From: Candidatus Desulfovibrio gallistercoris
GTDB lineage: Bacteria; Desulfobacterota; Desulfovibrionia; Desulfovibrionales; Desulfovibrionaceae
Length of the DNA stretch: 54,207 nucleotides
Direction of reading: 5' to 3'
NCBI GenBank assembly: GCA_019118745.1
Contig: DWYJ01000031.1
Coordinates: forward strand, 1-54,207
Below are positions 26,339-34,441 of the stretch, piece by piece. A program made the position numbers and the translations under genes. Under the pieces are notes generated by a model that had not been told where the DNA came from, ran no database searches, and saw only the letters and a list, made by a program, of their open reading frames with translations. Every line of letters begins with the position of its first letter. Positions within the stretch are counted from its first letter, which is position 1.

Positions 26339-26354
26339 GGCAAAGCCCGTGCCA
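26339..26354 (-). promoter_or_regulatory. Sigma-54 (-24/-12) promoter of the ThDP/TRAP operon 2
   Basis: The minus strand reads TGGCACGGGCTTTGCC: TGGCACG at -24, TTGC at -12 and exactly 10 nt between the invariant GG and GC. The predicted start site is near 26328, giving a leader of about 37 nt before the ThDP enzyme. The enhancer-dependent activator is probably the adjacent PAS-AAA-Fis gene. Confidence 0.85.
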
Positions 26355-26373
26355 ATGAATAACATGATGATTT

Positions 26374-26450
26374 TACAGGGTTTTATGAAAATGCCGTCTT
26401 TTTCTTGTGTAAAACCCCCTGTACACTTCCACCAGAGAGTGTACAGGGGG
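26374..26450 (-). terminator. Terminator of the regulator gene, overlapping TACAGGG boxes
   Basis: A perfect 13-bp stem (CCCCCTGTACACT 26415-26427 / AGTGTACAGGGGG 26438-26450) is followed on the minus strand by TTTT and lies just past the regulator stop codon. The stem arms and a third copy at 26374-26380 all contain TACAGGG. These may double as upstream activator sites for the sigma-54 promoter 20-100 bp away. Confidence 0.6.
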
Positions 26451-26485
26451 AAAGGCGTGCCGGCCCGGGGCTCGTCCCTCGCGAG

Positions 26486-27860
26486 CTAGTCCGTAACGAT
26501 CTCGTAGCGCTTCAGTTTGTTGTAGAGGGTCATGCGGCTGATGCCCAGCGCCTTGGCCACGCCGGACAGGTTGCCGGAGTGCTGCTGGATGGCATTTTGC
26601 AGGAACTGCTTTTCCTCACGCTGCAAAAACTCGTTCAGGCTGGGCAGGGTGGCCGGCCCCCCCTCGGGAAGCCGGACCGGGCTGTCCCTGAGTGATCTGC
26701 ATGGGCATGTCCTTGAGCTCGATGCTGTCGCCGTCGCAATGCAGGGCGGCAAAGGCCAGAGAGTTGGAAAGCTGCCGCACGTTGCCCGGCCATTCATACC
26801 GGCGCAGCGCTTCAAGGGCCGCCTGCGAGATGGTGCCGTGGAAATTGATCTTGGCGAGGATATGGCGGGTGATGGCCTCGATGTCGTCTCCCCGTTCGGC
26901 CAGCGGCGGGAGGTGGATGGTCAGGGCGTTGATCCGGTACCAGAGGTCCTCGCGGAAGGTCCCCTCCGCGACCATTTGCTCAAGGTTGCGGTTCGTCGCC
27001 GTGATCAGGCGGAAATCCACATGGATCTTCTTGACCGCGCCCACGCGGGTCAGGCTTTTTTCCTCCAGCACGCGCAAAAGCTTGACCTGCGCCAGCAGCG
27101 GCATGTCCCCTACTTCATCCAGAAAGAGCGTGCCGCCGTTGGCAAGCTCGATGAGGCCGGGCTTGCCCTGCCGCAACGCGCCGGAAAAGGCCCCCGAAGC
27201 GTAGCCGAACAATTCCGCTTCCAGCAGGTTTTCCGGGATGGCGGCACAGTTGATGCTGATGAACGGTTCGTCGCGGCGCTCGCCCAGCTTGTGCAGCGCG
27301 TGCGCGACAAGTTCCTTGCCGGTCCCCGTCTTGCCCTGAATGAGGACGGGGTGCATCTCCTGCGCGTAGCGCTGGATGAGCTCCTTGACCGTCCGCATCT
27401 TTTCGCAGTCGCCGACCAGCTCGTCAAAGGCGTTCTTTTCCTCGTCCTTGCCCTCGTATTCCTGGAACTTCTTGTACAGGCGGGCCACCTTCATGTTCAG
27501 GCGTTCCACATCCGAGGGGTCCGTGAACTGGATGTGCGAGATCATGCCGATGATGGCGTCGCCGTTCCTGACGGGGATCCTGTTCACCACAAATTTGTAT
27601 TCATTGCCGAAAAGCGGGAGCGTGCAGAGATCCGCCAGCTCTTCCCTGCCGTTCTCCATGACCACATAAGCGCGGGTCGCCGGATTGACGTCCTCGATGG
27701 GCTTTCCCAGAAAGGAGGACACCTCTCCGCCGAGCAGGTTGGCGTAGCACTTGTTCAGAATGCGGATGATGCCCTTTCTGTCGCAGAAGAGGATGCCCTC
27801 CTGCAGGGCGTCGATCAGCCTCTGGTACATGCCGTCAAGATCGCTTACCACACTGTTCAT
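26486..27860 (-). CDS. PAS-AAA+-Fis sigma-54-dependent activator with frameshift at a G7 run
   Basis: The domains are a PAS sensor (about 8-112), a sigma-54 AAA+ domain and a C-terminal Fis HTH. The AAA+ domain has Walker A GKTGTGKE 176-183, Walker B TLFLDEVGD 244-252, and a sigma-contact loop GAFSGA 223-228 in place of GAFTGA. The C-terminal HTH is LSGVAKALGISRMTLYNKLKRYEIVTD. The HTH lies in a different frame: the first frame runs out at 26616. A run of seven G (complement of 26657-26663) in the AAA-HTH linker would join the frames if it were six. This may be phase variation, decay or a read error. GGAGG precedes the ATG at 27860. It probably activates the ThDP/TRAP operon 2 promoter next door. 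Confidence 0.82.
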
Positions 27861-28293
27861 CAAGCCCTCCGCGCTGCTTCTGTTTTGTGGTATGTGCAGT
27901 CTCCTCCCGTTCGCCTGCGCTGGAGGATCACGATTCCCGCCACCTGCCGGACCATCCGCCGGTCGTGCCGCCGCAGCTCAAAAGGTGACAAAATTTGTCC
28001 CACCTGTCCAGTGAACGCGCTTTCCGCAACATGTTGCCGGGAGGCGGCGTGCGAGCAGCTCTTTCCTTTGGCCCCTCCACGGCGGAAGGCAGATATGCCT
28101 GCACGGAGTTGCATCACAGGTACGGCACGAAAATGGCCGGGACCGATCCATGCAGGATCTGCCCCGGCCGACATGGCTTTCCGCGTTCTCCTCACGAAAA
28201 GGCGCTGTTCCTGATGATCGCCTGCCCGCTTTACTGCCGGAACGGGCCGGGACGCGAGCCGGCGTCATGCGGAACGCGCCGTTTTTTTTCTGG
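27861..28293. other. Gene-free region with palindromic operator candidate
   Basis: This gap between the porin 3' end and the regulator start has no convincing gene. It contains the palindrome GACAAAATTTGTC (27987-27999), extended by GGT on one side and ACC on the other, about 130 bp before the regulator start. It may be the regulator's own operator. Nothing else is recognisable. Confidence 0.4.
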
Positions 28294-29802
28294 TTAGAAG
28301 TCGTACACGAACGCCAGGCTGACGTCCCAGGCGTCACGCACGTCGTCGCTTCTGCCGTTCATTTTGCTGTTGCCCCAGACGGAGTTGGACTTGTCCAGCC
28401 ACAGGGCGATGTAGCTGGCCGTCAGGCGGGCATTCAGGTTGTCGTAGATCTGATAGGTGTTGATGAGGCTGAGTTCCAGCGCCGTATCACGCGTGGTGAG
28501 GTACAGGGCCTCGGCGCCCATGAAGTTGCTGTTGGCGGCGCCGCCCCAGGCCACGATCTCCTTGGCCATGTGGGGGCTGTTGGTCCCGCCGAAGAGGGTC
28601 ACGTGCAGGGTGTGCTTGAGGTCTTCCATAAAGCTGACATCCCGCAGATAGGCCCCCACGCCCCAGGTGCCGGTCATGCCGTTGCCCACCGTGCACTCGC
28701 GGCCCAGGTTGGGATCGCCGGTGAAGGCGTACTCGGAGAAGCGGTTGGTGGTGTTGTTCAGGCTCACGTACGGCATGCGTTCCGAGCCGTTGCCCGTGTT
28801 GTCGTCATCACCGGAGGCATACCAGCCCTGCAGGCCGACGATACCCCAATCCAGCTTGTATTCGGCAAGCAGCGAGGCCAGCCAGCCGGCCCGGTTGGCG
28901 GAGCTGTCGTCATAGGAGACGGCGCCGTAGTTCACGTCAAAGGCGATGCGGAAGGGATCGAAAGCCGTGATGTCGCCCGTCAGGCCGACCCAGAAGGCAT
29001 TGCCGTAGGCGGTCAGTTTTTCGCCGTGCTTGGCGCCGTGCACCGGCAGCATGCCCGTGCGGAAGTTCTTCCACGAGGAGCCGGCGTTATCCTTGCTGAA
29101 CGTGAAGTAATCGTCGTTCACGCCGTCGCCGCTGCGGAAGGCATTGGGACCGATGGCGGCGTACATGCCCCAGGGCGTCAGTTTGACGCCGTCGAAGGTC
29201 AGCGGGACGGACAGGGCGACAAGGTCCACGTTGTCCATGTAGTTCGCGCGCGTGTTCGTACCGGCATAACCGGTGTAGTTGTCGTTCATGGGACGCGCCC
29301 AGAAGGCCGTCACGGCCACATTCTCGTTGAACGCATAGGAGGCCGTGATGCCGCCCGTCTCATCCGCCAGGACCTGGCTGTGCGTGGTGAAGCTGGGCAG
29401 GGCGCGGTTGTCGATGCCCATGCGGATCTTGAGATCCGTTTCGGGGACGATCCAGTCCAGATAGGCCCGGCGCAGTTCGATGACCTGATTGCCGTCCGCC
29501 CCCAGCGCGCCGCCATGTGCGCTCTTGCCCCAGCGCTGATCGCCGATTTCAAAGAACACGGAGCCGCTCAGCGACTCGGACGCCACGGCGTCCAACTGCA
29601 GACGAACGCGCTGTTCGGCCTCGAATTCATCCTGATCGGAGTTATACCCGGTACGGCCGTTACCGCCGGTGAAGTTGCCGTTCTGGCCGTATTCGAAGCT
29701 CATGATCCATTGACCCTTGACATTGAAGTCGATGGCCTGCGCATTGCCCATTCCTCCCACGAGCATGGCGGCCGCCATCAGCAGAATAGCCAGTTTTTTC
29801 AT
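28294..29802 (-). CDS. Outer-membrane porin (Desulfovibrio homotrimeric type)
   Basis: This 502-residue protein has a 23-residue signal peptide (cut after GNAQA). Many alternating aromatic and polar beta-strands follow, and the C-terminus ends in aromatic WDVSLAFVYDF, typical of BamA-inserted barrels. Near the N-terminus of the mature protein it reads IDFNVKGQWIMSFEYGQN, characteristic of the large porins of Desulfovibrio and Bilophila. GAAGGAG lies before the ATG. It follows the amidohydrolase gene by 85 nt. It could give the TRAP operon 3 substrate a route through the outer membrane. A separate promoter was not seen. Confidence 0.87.
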   Translation of the reverse strand: MKKLAILLMAAAMLVGGMGNAQAIDFNVKGQWIMSFEYGQNGNFTGGNGRTGYNSDQDEFEAEQRVRLQLDAVASESLSGSVFFEIGDQRWGKSAHGGALGADGNQVIELRRAYLDWIVPETDLKIRMGIDNRALPSFTTHSQVLADETGGITASYAFNENVAVTAFWARPMNDNYTGYAGTNTRANYMDNVDLVALSVPLTFDGVKLTPWGMYAAIGPNAFRSGDGVNDDYFTFSKDNAGSSWKNFRTGMLPVHGAKHGEKLTAYGNAFWVGLTGDITAFDPFRIAFDVNYGAVSYDDSSANRAGWLASLLAEYKLDWGIVGLQGWYASGDDDNTGNGSERMPYVSLNNTTNRFSEYAFTGDPNLGRECTVGNGMTGTWGVGAYLRDVSFMEDLKHTLHVTLFGGTNSPHMAKEIVAWGGAANSNFMGAEALYLTTRDTALELSLINTYQIYDNLNARLTASYIALWLDKSNSVWGNSKMNGRSDDVRDAWDVSLAFVYDF

Positions 29803-29887
29803 GATACATCTCCTTCTCTTGAAACAGGCTGGAATTGGCGGAGGGTCATCCTCCAGATCGCACACCAGACACGCGCCGCGGCGTGCG

Positions 29888-31042
29888 TCAGCGCGGTCGC
29901 GCCGTCCGTTCCGCGGCCGGCACATAGCGCCCCTCCCATACGACGCCTTCGGGGGAAAGGCGGTACTCGCCGGAGAGGGAATGCCCCTCTTCGCCGAAGC
30001 GGCAGGGGCCGTGATGCTCTCTTAACAGCGTCAGTTCCGCACGCTCGCCGGCACGGATCTCCACAGCCGGCCGCCGCAGCAGCAGCCGGGGAGCGACGGT
30101 CACGCATGCCGCCACCTCCGGCAGCGGCATGCCGAGCGCAAGAAAACGCGACATGGTTTCCGGCAGGTCAAAAACGCAACGATGCCAATTGTTCCGGGTA
30201 AGGTCCGTGCTGATGGTCCGGGGGACGAAGCCGTCGTCCAGCCCCTGACGGGCACGGGCAAAATCGAAATGCCGCAGGGCCACGGCCGTATCCAGCGCCA
30301 CGCCGCGCCGTACGGCATCCCGCAGCTGCGGGTAAAAGCGCCTGTCCGGGGTGATCAATCCGCCGGGCTTGGCCGTGTAGCAGTGGCTCAGGATATCCCC
30401 CGCATCCAGGATGGCGGGAAGCTCGGCGCAGAAGCGTTCCCAGCCGTCAGGCAGGGGCTCGTCCGGCTCCGCGCCCAGATGCAGCATGAGCGGCAGCTCC
30501 CGCTGCGCGGCAAGCTGCTTGAGGGCCTTCAGGCCCTCCAGGCCGACACGGGCGGCAAAGGCCCCGGACAGCATGGCCTTGAGGCCGCAGATACGCCCGG
30601 CATGCCGGTCCAGCGCCTCCCGCACCGCCTCGATCCGCAGGCCGCCCTGCCAGTCCTGCGGCAGGACGGCGATGCCGTCCTCATGCACATTCAGGAAGAC
30701 GGCCACCGGCGTGCGCGCTCCGTCCAGGACGGCAAGCAGGCGCTCCAGATTGCGGGGGCCCGCCGTTCCGGCATCGCCCAGCAGGGTGACCCCGCGCAGC
30801 AGCCCTGCCTCGTCCACGGGCAGGCTCAGCGGCGCGACGCTCTCGCCGCCCACATGCGCGTGAATATCGGCCAGTCCCGGCAGCAGCAGGCAATCGGAGG
30901 CGTCCACTTCCTGAGCGGCCCGGCCCGCTATGCTGCCGGCCACCTCAAGGATCTTGCCATTCGCCACGGCCACGTCCGCCCGGCAATCCAGCTGCCGACC
31001 GGGATCCACCACCCTTGCGTTACGAAAACAGATGTCCATCAT
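29888..31042 (-). CDS. Amidohydrolase/deacetylase-family metallohydrolase (dihydroorotase-like)
   Basis: This 384-residue TIM-barrel enzyme has a complete binuclear metal set: His61 and His63 (GLADIHAHVGG), Lys155 for carbamylation (GLKAMLSG), His188 (LMLHLG), His220 (ILSHCYT) and Asp280 (ISTDLT). This pattern fits the AHA_3915/EF_0837 amidohydrolase group, which cleaves amide or ester bonds of small molecules; the substrate is not known. It lies between the DctM gene and the porin in an operon with a sigma-54 promoter. The imported compound may therefore be an amide, cyclic amide or acylated acid. The ATG at 31042 follows GAGG. Confidence 0.83.
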   Translation of the reverse strand: MMDICFRNARVVDPGRQLDCRADVAVANGKILEVAGSIAGRAAQEVDASDCLLLPGLADIHAHVGGESVAPLSLPVDEAGLLRGVTLLGDAGTAGPRNLERLLAVLDGARTPVAVFLNVHEDGIAVLPQDWQGGLRIEAVREALDRHAGRICGLKAMLSGAFAARVGLEGLKALKQLAAQRELPLMLHLGAEPDEPLPDGWERFCAELPAILDAGDILSHCYTAKPGGLITPDRRFYPQLRDAVRRGVALDTAVALRHFDFARARQGLDDGFVPRTISTDLTRNNWHRCVFDLPETMSRFLALGMPLPEVAACVTVAPRLLLRRPAVEIRAGERAELTLLREHHGPCRFGEEGHSLSGEYRLSPEGVVWEGRYVPAAERTARPR

Positions 31043-31068
31043 GATCTTCCCTCACGCGCCGCGGACGG

Positions 31069-32325
31069 CTAGCGCAGCAGCAGCAATGAAAGTTCCGGCA
31101 GGAGCACCACGGTGACCAGGCCCACGAGCATGAACAGCAGGAAGGGCACGGCGCGGCGGGAGACCTGCTCCAGAGACAGCCCCGTCAGATTGCAGGCCAC
31201 GAAGAGGTTCACGCCCAGCGGCGGCGTCATCATGCCCAGAGCGCTCGTCATGGCCAGGATGACCCCGAAGTGGATGGGGTCCACGCCGAACTCCTTGACC
31301 ATCGGGAGCAGGATGGGGGCAAGGATCATGATGGTCGAGAGCGTCTCCATGAACGTGCCGAGGAAGAGCAGCAGCACCGTGATGATGAACAGCAGGACAT
31401 ACTTGCTGTTGACCACGCCGAGGATGGCCGAGGCGATGGCCTGCGGCACGAGGTTGAGCGTCAGGAACTCCCCAAAGAAGACCGCCGTGCCCATGATGAC
31501 CACGAGCCCGCCGCACACGCCCGACGCCTCGCTGAGGCAGGCCCAGATCCCCTTGAGATCCAGACTGCGCTTGACGAAAACGGCGACGAGGATGGCATAG
31601 ATCACGGCCATGACGGCGGCCTCCACCGGGGTCACGATGCCGGCATAGATGCCGCCAAGTACGGTGAAGGGCATCAGCAGGGAAAACTTGCCCTTCCAGA
31701 CGGCATTCAGAAGGCGCTGCGTGGAAAAGCGTTCGCTTCTGCCGTATCCCTGCTTGCGGGAGATGTGCCATGCGGGGATGAGCAGCATGGCGCCCGTGAA
31801 CATACCGGGCAGGATGCCGGCAACGAAGAGATCGCCGATGGAGACCGAGGCGATGACGCCGTAGACGATCATGGGATTGCTCGGCGGGATCAGGACGCCG
31901 AGCACGCCGCCCGAAGCGCTCACCGCGGCGGCGAAGTCATCGTCATAGCCGTCACGTATCATGGCGGGGATGAGCAGCCCGCCCACCGCCGCCACCGTCC
32001 CCGGCCCGGATCCGGAAATGGCGGCGAAAAACATGCACACGAGCACCGTCACCATGGCCAGCCCGCCGGGAAGGCGGCCGACAAGGGCCTTCATGATCTC
32101 CACCAGATCCTCGGTGATGCCGCTGCGGCCCATGATGGAACCGGCCAGCACGAAACAGGGGATGGCCAGCAGCGTGAACTGGTTGACGCCGGAATACAGC
32201 GTCTGGGCGAAGCCTTCGAGCGGCTCTCCGGCCAGCAGCAGCTCCACCAGCGGCGGGATGCCGAGGCAGACGAAGATGGGGAGCCCGATGATCAGGGCCA
32301 GGATAAAGAGACAGGCGAAAAGCAT
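31069..32325 (-). CDS. dctM: TRAP transporter large permease (DctM-like), TRAP operon 3
   Basis: This 418-residue permease has about 12 helices. Motifs are FAAISGSGPGTVAAVGG (about 100-115), GVLIPPSNPMIVYGV (about 145-160) and MMTPPLGVNLFVACNL (about 365-380). GGAGG precedes the ATG. It lies 12 nt after dctQ and 26 nt before the amidohydrolase gene, so it is cotranscribed with both. Na+-coupled uptake of an organic acid is the known family role. Confidence 0.94.
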   Translation of the reverse strand: MLFACLFILALIIGLPIFVCLGIPPLVELLLAGEPLEGFAQTLYSGVNQFTLLAIPCFVLAGSIMGRSGITEDLVEIMKALVGRLPGGLAMVTVLVCMFFAAISGSGPGTVAAVGGLLIPAMIRDGYDDDFAAAVSASGGVLGVLIPPSNPMIVYGVIASVSIGDLFVAGILPGMFTGAMLLIPAWHISRKQGYGRSERFSTQRLLNAVWKGKFSLLMPFTVLGGIYAGIVTPVEAAVMAVIYAILVAVFVKRSLDLKGIWACLSEASGVCGGLVVIMGTAVFFGEFLTLNLVPQAIASAILGVVNSKYVLLFIITVLLLFLGTFMETLSTIMILAPILLPMVKEFGVDPIHFGVILAMTSALGMMTPPLGVNLFVACNLTGLSLEQVSRRAVPFLLFMLVGLVTVVLLPELSLLLLR

Positions 32326-32337
32326 GTGTCCTCCCTG

Positions 32338-32814
32338 TTATGCGCTTTCCCGGCCGGAGGACAGGCTGCGCTGGAGCAATCTGACGGCCATCAGAAAGTA
32401 GGAAAGAGGGATGATGAAATAGATGTAGTACAGGGGAAGGAGCAATGCCGGCGACAGGGTGGGATAGGCAAGCATGTCCAGCACAAGACGCGTGCCGGCG
32501 ACCCCCGCCGTGACGAAAAAGGCGATCTGCACGACGGTCCCCAGCAGGGTCACGGCGCGGCGCAGACGTTCCGGCAGCCGGTCGACCACCACCTCGACCC
32601 TGATGTGCGTGCCGCGGAACACGGCGAGGCTTGCCGAAACATAGACGAAGTAAATGAAGGAGAACCGGGAGATCTCTTCCGTCCAGGCAAGGCCTGTCTG
32701 GAAGGCATAACGTGCGGTGACCTGTATGAACAGCATCAGGACGAGCAGCGCCAGTGCCGTATTGGCGACGCAAAGTTCAAAATTCGTCCAGAGATATCGG
32801 GCAATGGTGCGCAT
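32338..32814 (-). CDS. dctQ: TRAP transporter small permease (DctQ-like), TRAP operon 3
   Basis: The protein has 158 residues and four membrane helices. The signature is TGLAWTEEISRFSFIYFVYVSASLA, followed by FRGTHIRVEVVVDRLP. The ATG at 32814 has AAGGAGG upstream and gives the usual short cytoplasmic N-terminus (MRTIARYLWTNFE). A palindromic element lies in the 339-nt gap between dctP and this gene. Confidence 0.9.
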   Translation of the reverse strand: MRTIARYLWTNFELCVANTALALLVLMLFIQVTARYAFQTGLAWTEEISRFSFIYFVYVSASLAVFRGTHIRVEVVVDRLPERLRRAVTLLGTVVQIAFFVTAGVAGTRLVLDMLAYPTLSPALLLPLYYIYFIIPLSYFLMAVRLLQRSLSSGRESA

Positions 32815-32967
32815 TCTGCCCTCCTTTTCTGCGCAGGCGGCGTGCGGCCCGCTCTCGCGCGGAAGGTGGGGACCGGACGGAGGACAGGCATCATCCATGT
32901 CCTTGCCGCTCCGTCCGGTGGCCCGCATGCCGCGGGGCCCCCCTTCCCTGCCGGGCGCATCGCTTCA

Positions 32968-33117
32968 TCGAGCATTTTCCGTTTGAAACGCTTCGCGCTT
33001 CAAGGCATACGGCCTGACGTTTCGCGGAAGGAACGCGGTTTTTCCGCTTGGTTTCGGCCGGGCGGCGCTGTGCCGCCGCCTTGCGTTTTGCCTTTTTTTC
33101 AAGGGCAGAACGCTCTC
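32968..33117 (+). repeat. Palindromic element, subfamily 1, copy E
   Basis: TCGAGCATTTTCCGTTTGAAACG at the left, GCGGAAGGAACGCGGTTTTTCCGC in the middle (arm with two A-to-G changes) and CAGAACGCTCT at the right. It lies between dctP and dctQ of TRAP operon 3, 37 nt past the dctP stop codon. Confidence 0.8.
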
Positions 33118-33153
33118 AACAGCATGCGTACGGTCGGGGCGCGTACCGGCGGT

Positions 33154-34167
33154 TTACTTCGCCGCTTCTCCCCGGTAGCGCAAAACCGTATCGACCCATT
33201 CCTGCCCGCCGCAGATCTCCGCGAATTCGGGCCAGAGCGCCACAGCCTTGCGTTCCCATTCCGGCGCATCGGTCAGCGCGTGGAAGGTCACGCCCTTGCT
33301 TTCCAGTTCCTGCCTGATCTTGCTGCTCTGCTGCTGCACCCAGGCGAAATGTTCGACATCGTTGACGGCTGCGGCCCGGCGGATCAGATCCTGCTGTTCC
33401 GGCTTGAGGCGGGAGAACCAGCGTTCGTTGACCAGCAGCAGGAAGGTCTGGGCGGAATAGGCCAGATTTTCCGTCACATGCTTCGTGTACGGGTAAAAGC
33501 CGGACTTGAGCAGCGTATCGAGCGGGCTTTCATAGGCATCGGCCACGCCCTGCTGGATGGCGGTGAAGGTCTCGGACCAGGCGATGGGATAGGCGGCGGC
33601 GCCCCAGGCTTCCCAGGTGCGTTGCAGCACCGGGCTGGGCGGCAGGCGCAGCTTCAGGCCCTTGAGATCCGCCAGAGAGGTCACCGGACGGGGAGCGGTG
33701 AAGAGCAGGCGGAAACCGTTGGTCCCCACTCCGATGAGGCGCAGCCGGCCGCTCTCCTTGAGGATCCTTTCCTGCAGGTCGTTGAAGAAGGGAGAGCCCG
33801 AACGCAGCAGGCCCTTTTCTCCCATGAGATGTTCCGCGCTGTCGAAGATGTAGGGAAGGCTCAACACATTGGCCGAGGGAGCCAGGGAACCGGCATTGGA
33901 CGAGGAGACGATGGCCATGTTCAGCGTGCCCTGCTGCACCTTCTGGCCCAGTTCGAGCTCCGCGCCCATGGTGGCGTTGGAAAAGATGGTGCACTTCATC
34001 TCGCCCTTGCTCAGCTCTTCCAGCTTCTTGGCGAACATGGTGGCGTAGACGCCGTAGGTCTGATCATCCGGTTCGCCGTGGGCAAACTTGATCCTCGTGG
34101 CCGCCTGCGCGATCCCCATACTGCACAGGAACGCCATCCCTATCAGACAGCAAAGAAATTTCTTCAT
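33154..34167 (-). CDS. dctP: TRAP transporter periplasmic binding protein (DctP-like), TRAP operon 3
   Basis: This 337-residue protein has a 22-residue signal peptide (cut after GIAQA). Its ligand-binding signature is LKGLKLRLPPSPVLQRTW followed by PIAWSETFTAIQQGVADAY and ESP. A GGGGAAG site precedes the ATG at 34167. It is the first gene after the sigma-54 promoter at 34226-34241 and its array of activator boxes. The order is dctP, dctQ, dctM, amidohydrolase, porin. Confidence 0.93.
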   Translation of the reverse strand: MKKFLCCLIGMAFLCSMGIAQAATRIKFAHGEPDDQTYGVYATMFAKKLEELSKGEMKCTIFSNATMGAELELGQKVQQGTLNMAIVSSSNAGSLAPSANVLSLPYIFDSAEHLMGEKGLLRSGSPFFNDLQERILKESGRLRLIGVGTNGFRLLFTAPRPVTSLADLKGLKLRLPPSPVLQRTWEAWGAAAYPIAWSETFTAIQQGVADAYESPLDTLLKSGFYPYTKHVTENLAYSAQTFLLLVNERWFSRLKPEQQDLIRRAAAVNDVEHFAWVQQQSSKIRQELESKGVTFHALTDAPEWERKAVALWPEFAEICGGQEWVDTVLRYRGEAAK

Positions 34168-34225
34168 GTTCTTCCCCTTGTTCCGGTTACATGGTTTTCG
34201 GCCCGTGTCCGCTGATTCCTCCTTG

Positions 34226-34241
34226 AGCAACGAACATGCCA
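34226..34241 (-). promoter_or_regulatory. Sigma-54 promoter of TRAP operon 3
   Basis: The minus strand reads TGGCATGTTCGTTGCT, with GG and GC 10 nt apart. The predicted start site is near 34215, about 48 nt before dctP. Four activator boxes lie 105-165 bp upstream. Confidence 0.82.
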
Positions 34242-34304
34242 GTTCAACGTATACGGAATCCATTGATTTCATAATAAAAAATTCACAACTCCATCATTCC
34301 CCCC

Positions 34305-34333
34305 TTGCACTCTATCCAATATATGGATATACA
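34305..34333 (+). promoter_or_regulatory. Sigma-70 promoter of the large activator gene
   Basis: TTGCAC (34305-34310), 17 nt, TATACA (34328-34333). The spacer and -10 box coincide with activator box S1, so the activator may repress its own gene when it binds for activation of the divergent operon. Confidence 0.5.
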
Positions 34334-34386
34334 GTCCAAATATTGGATAAAATGTTCAACATATGGATACCACATCCATATGGATC
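34313..34386. promoter_or_regulatory. Array of four palindromic activator (UAS) boxes
   Basis: The boxes are S1 TATCCAATATATGGATA (34313-34329), S2 AGTCCAAATATTGGATA (34333-34349), S3 TGTTCAACATATGGATA (34353-34369) and S4 ATCCATATGGAT (34374-34385). The centres are about 20 bp apart, on one face of the helix. They lie upstream of a sigma-54 promoter on the left and beside the regulator gene on the right. Three boxes of the same kind occur at 49124-49178. Confidence 0.8.
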
Positions 34387-34441
34387 TGTCATTTAAATAG
34401 GATAATACTTATCTATATAACTGAACACAGTGGGAACCGCC

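Noticed and set aside
28264..28293. Terminator-like sequence followed by eight T on the + strand
   Set aside because: No plus-strand gene lies upstream, and the stem is short and mismatched; for the minus-strand porin the T-run is on the wrong side.
31270..34215. 981-codon + strand frame
   Set aside because: Antisense to TRAP operon 3 and crosses a palindromic element and several gene boundaries.
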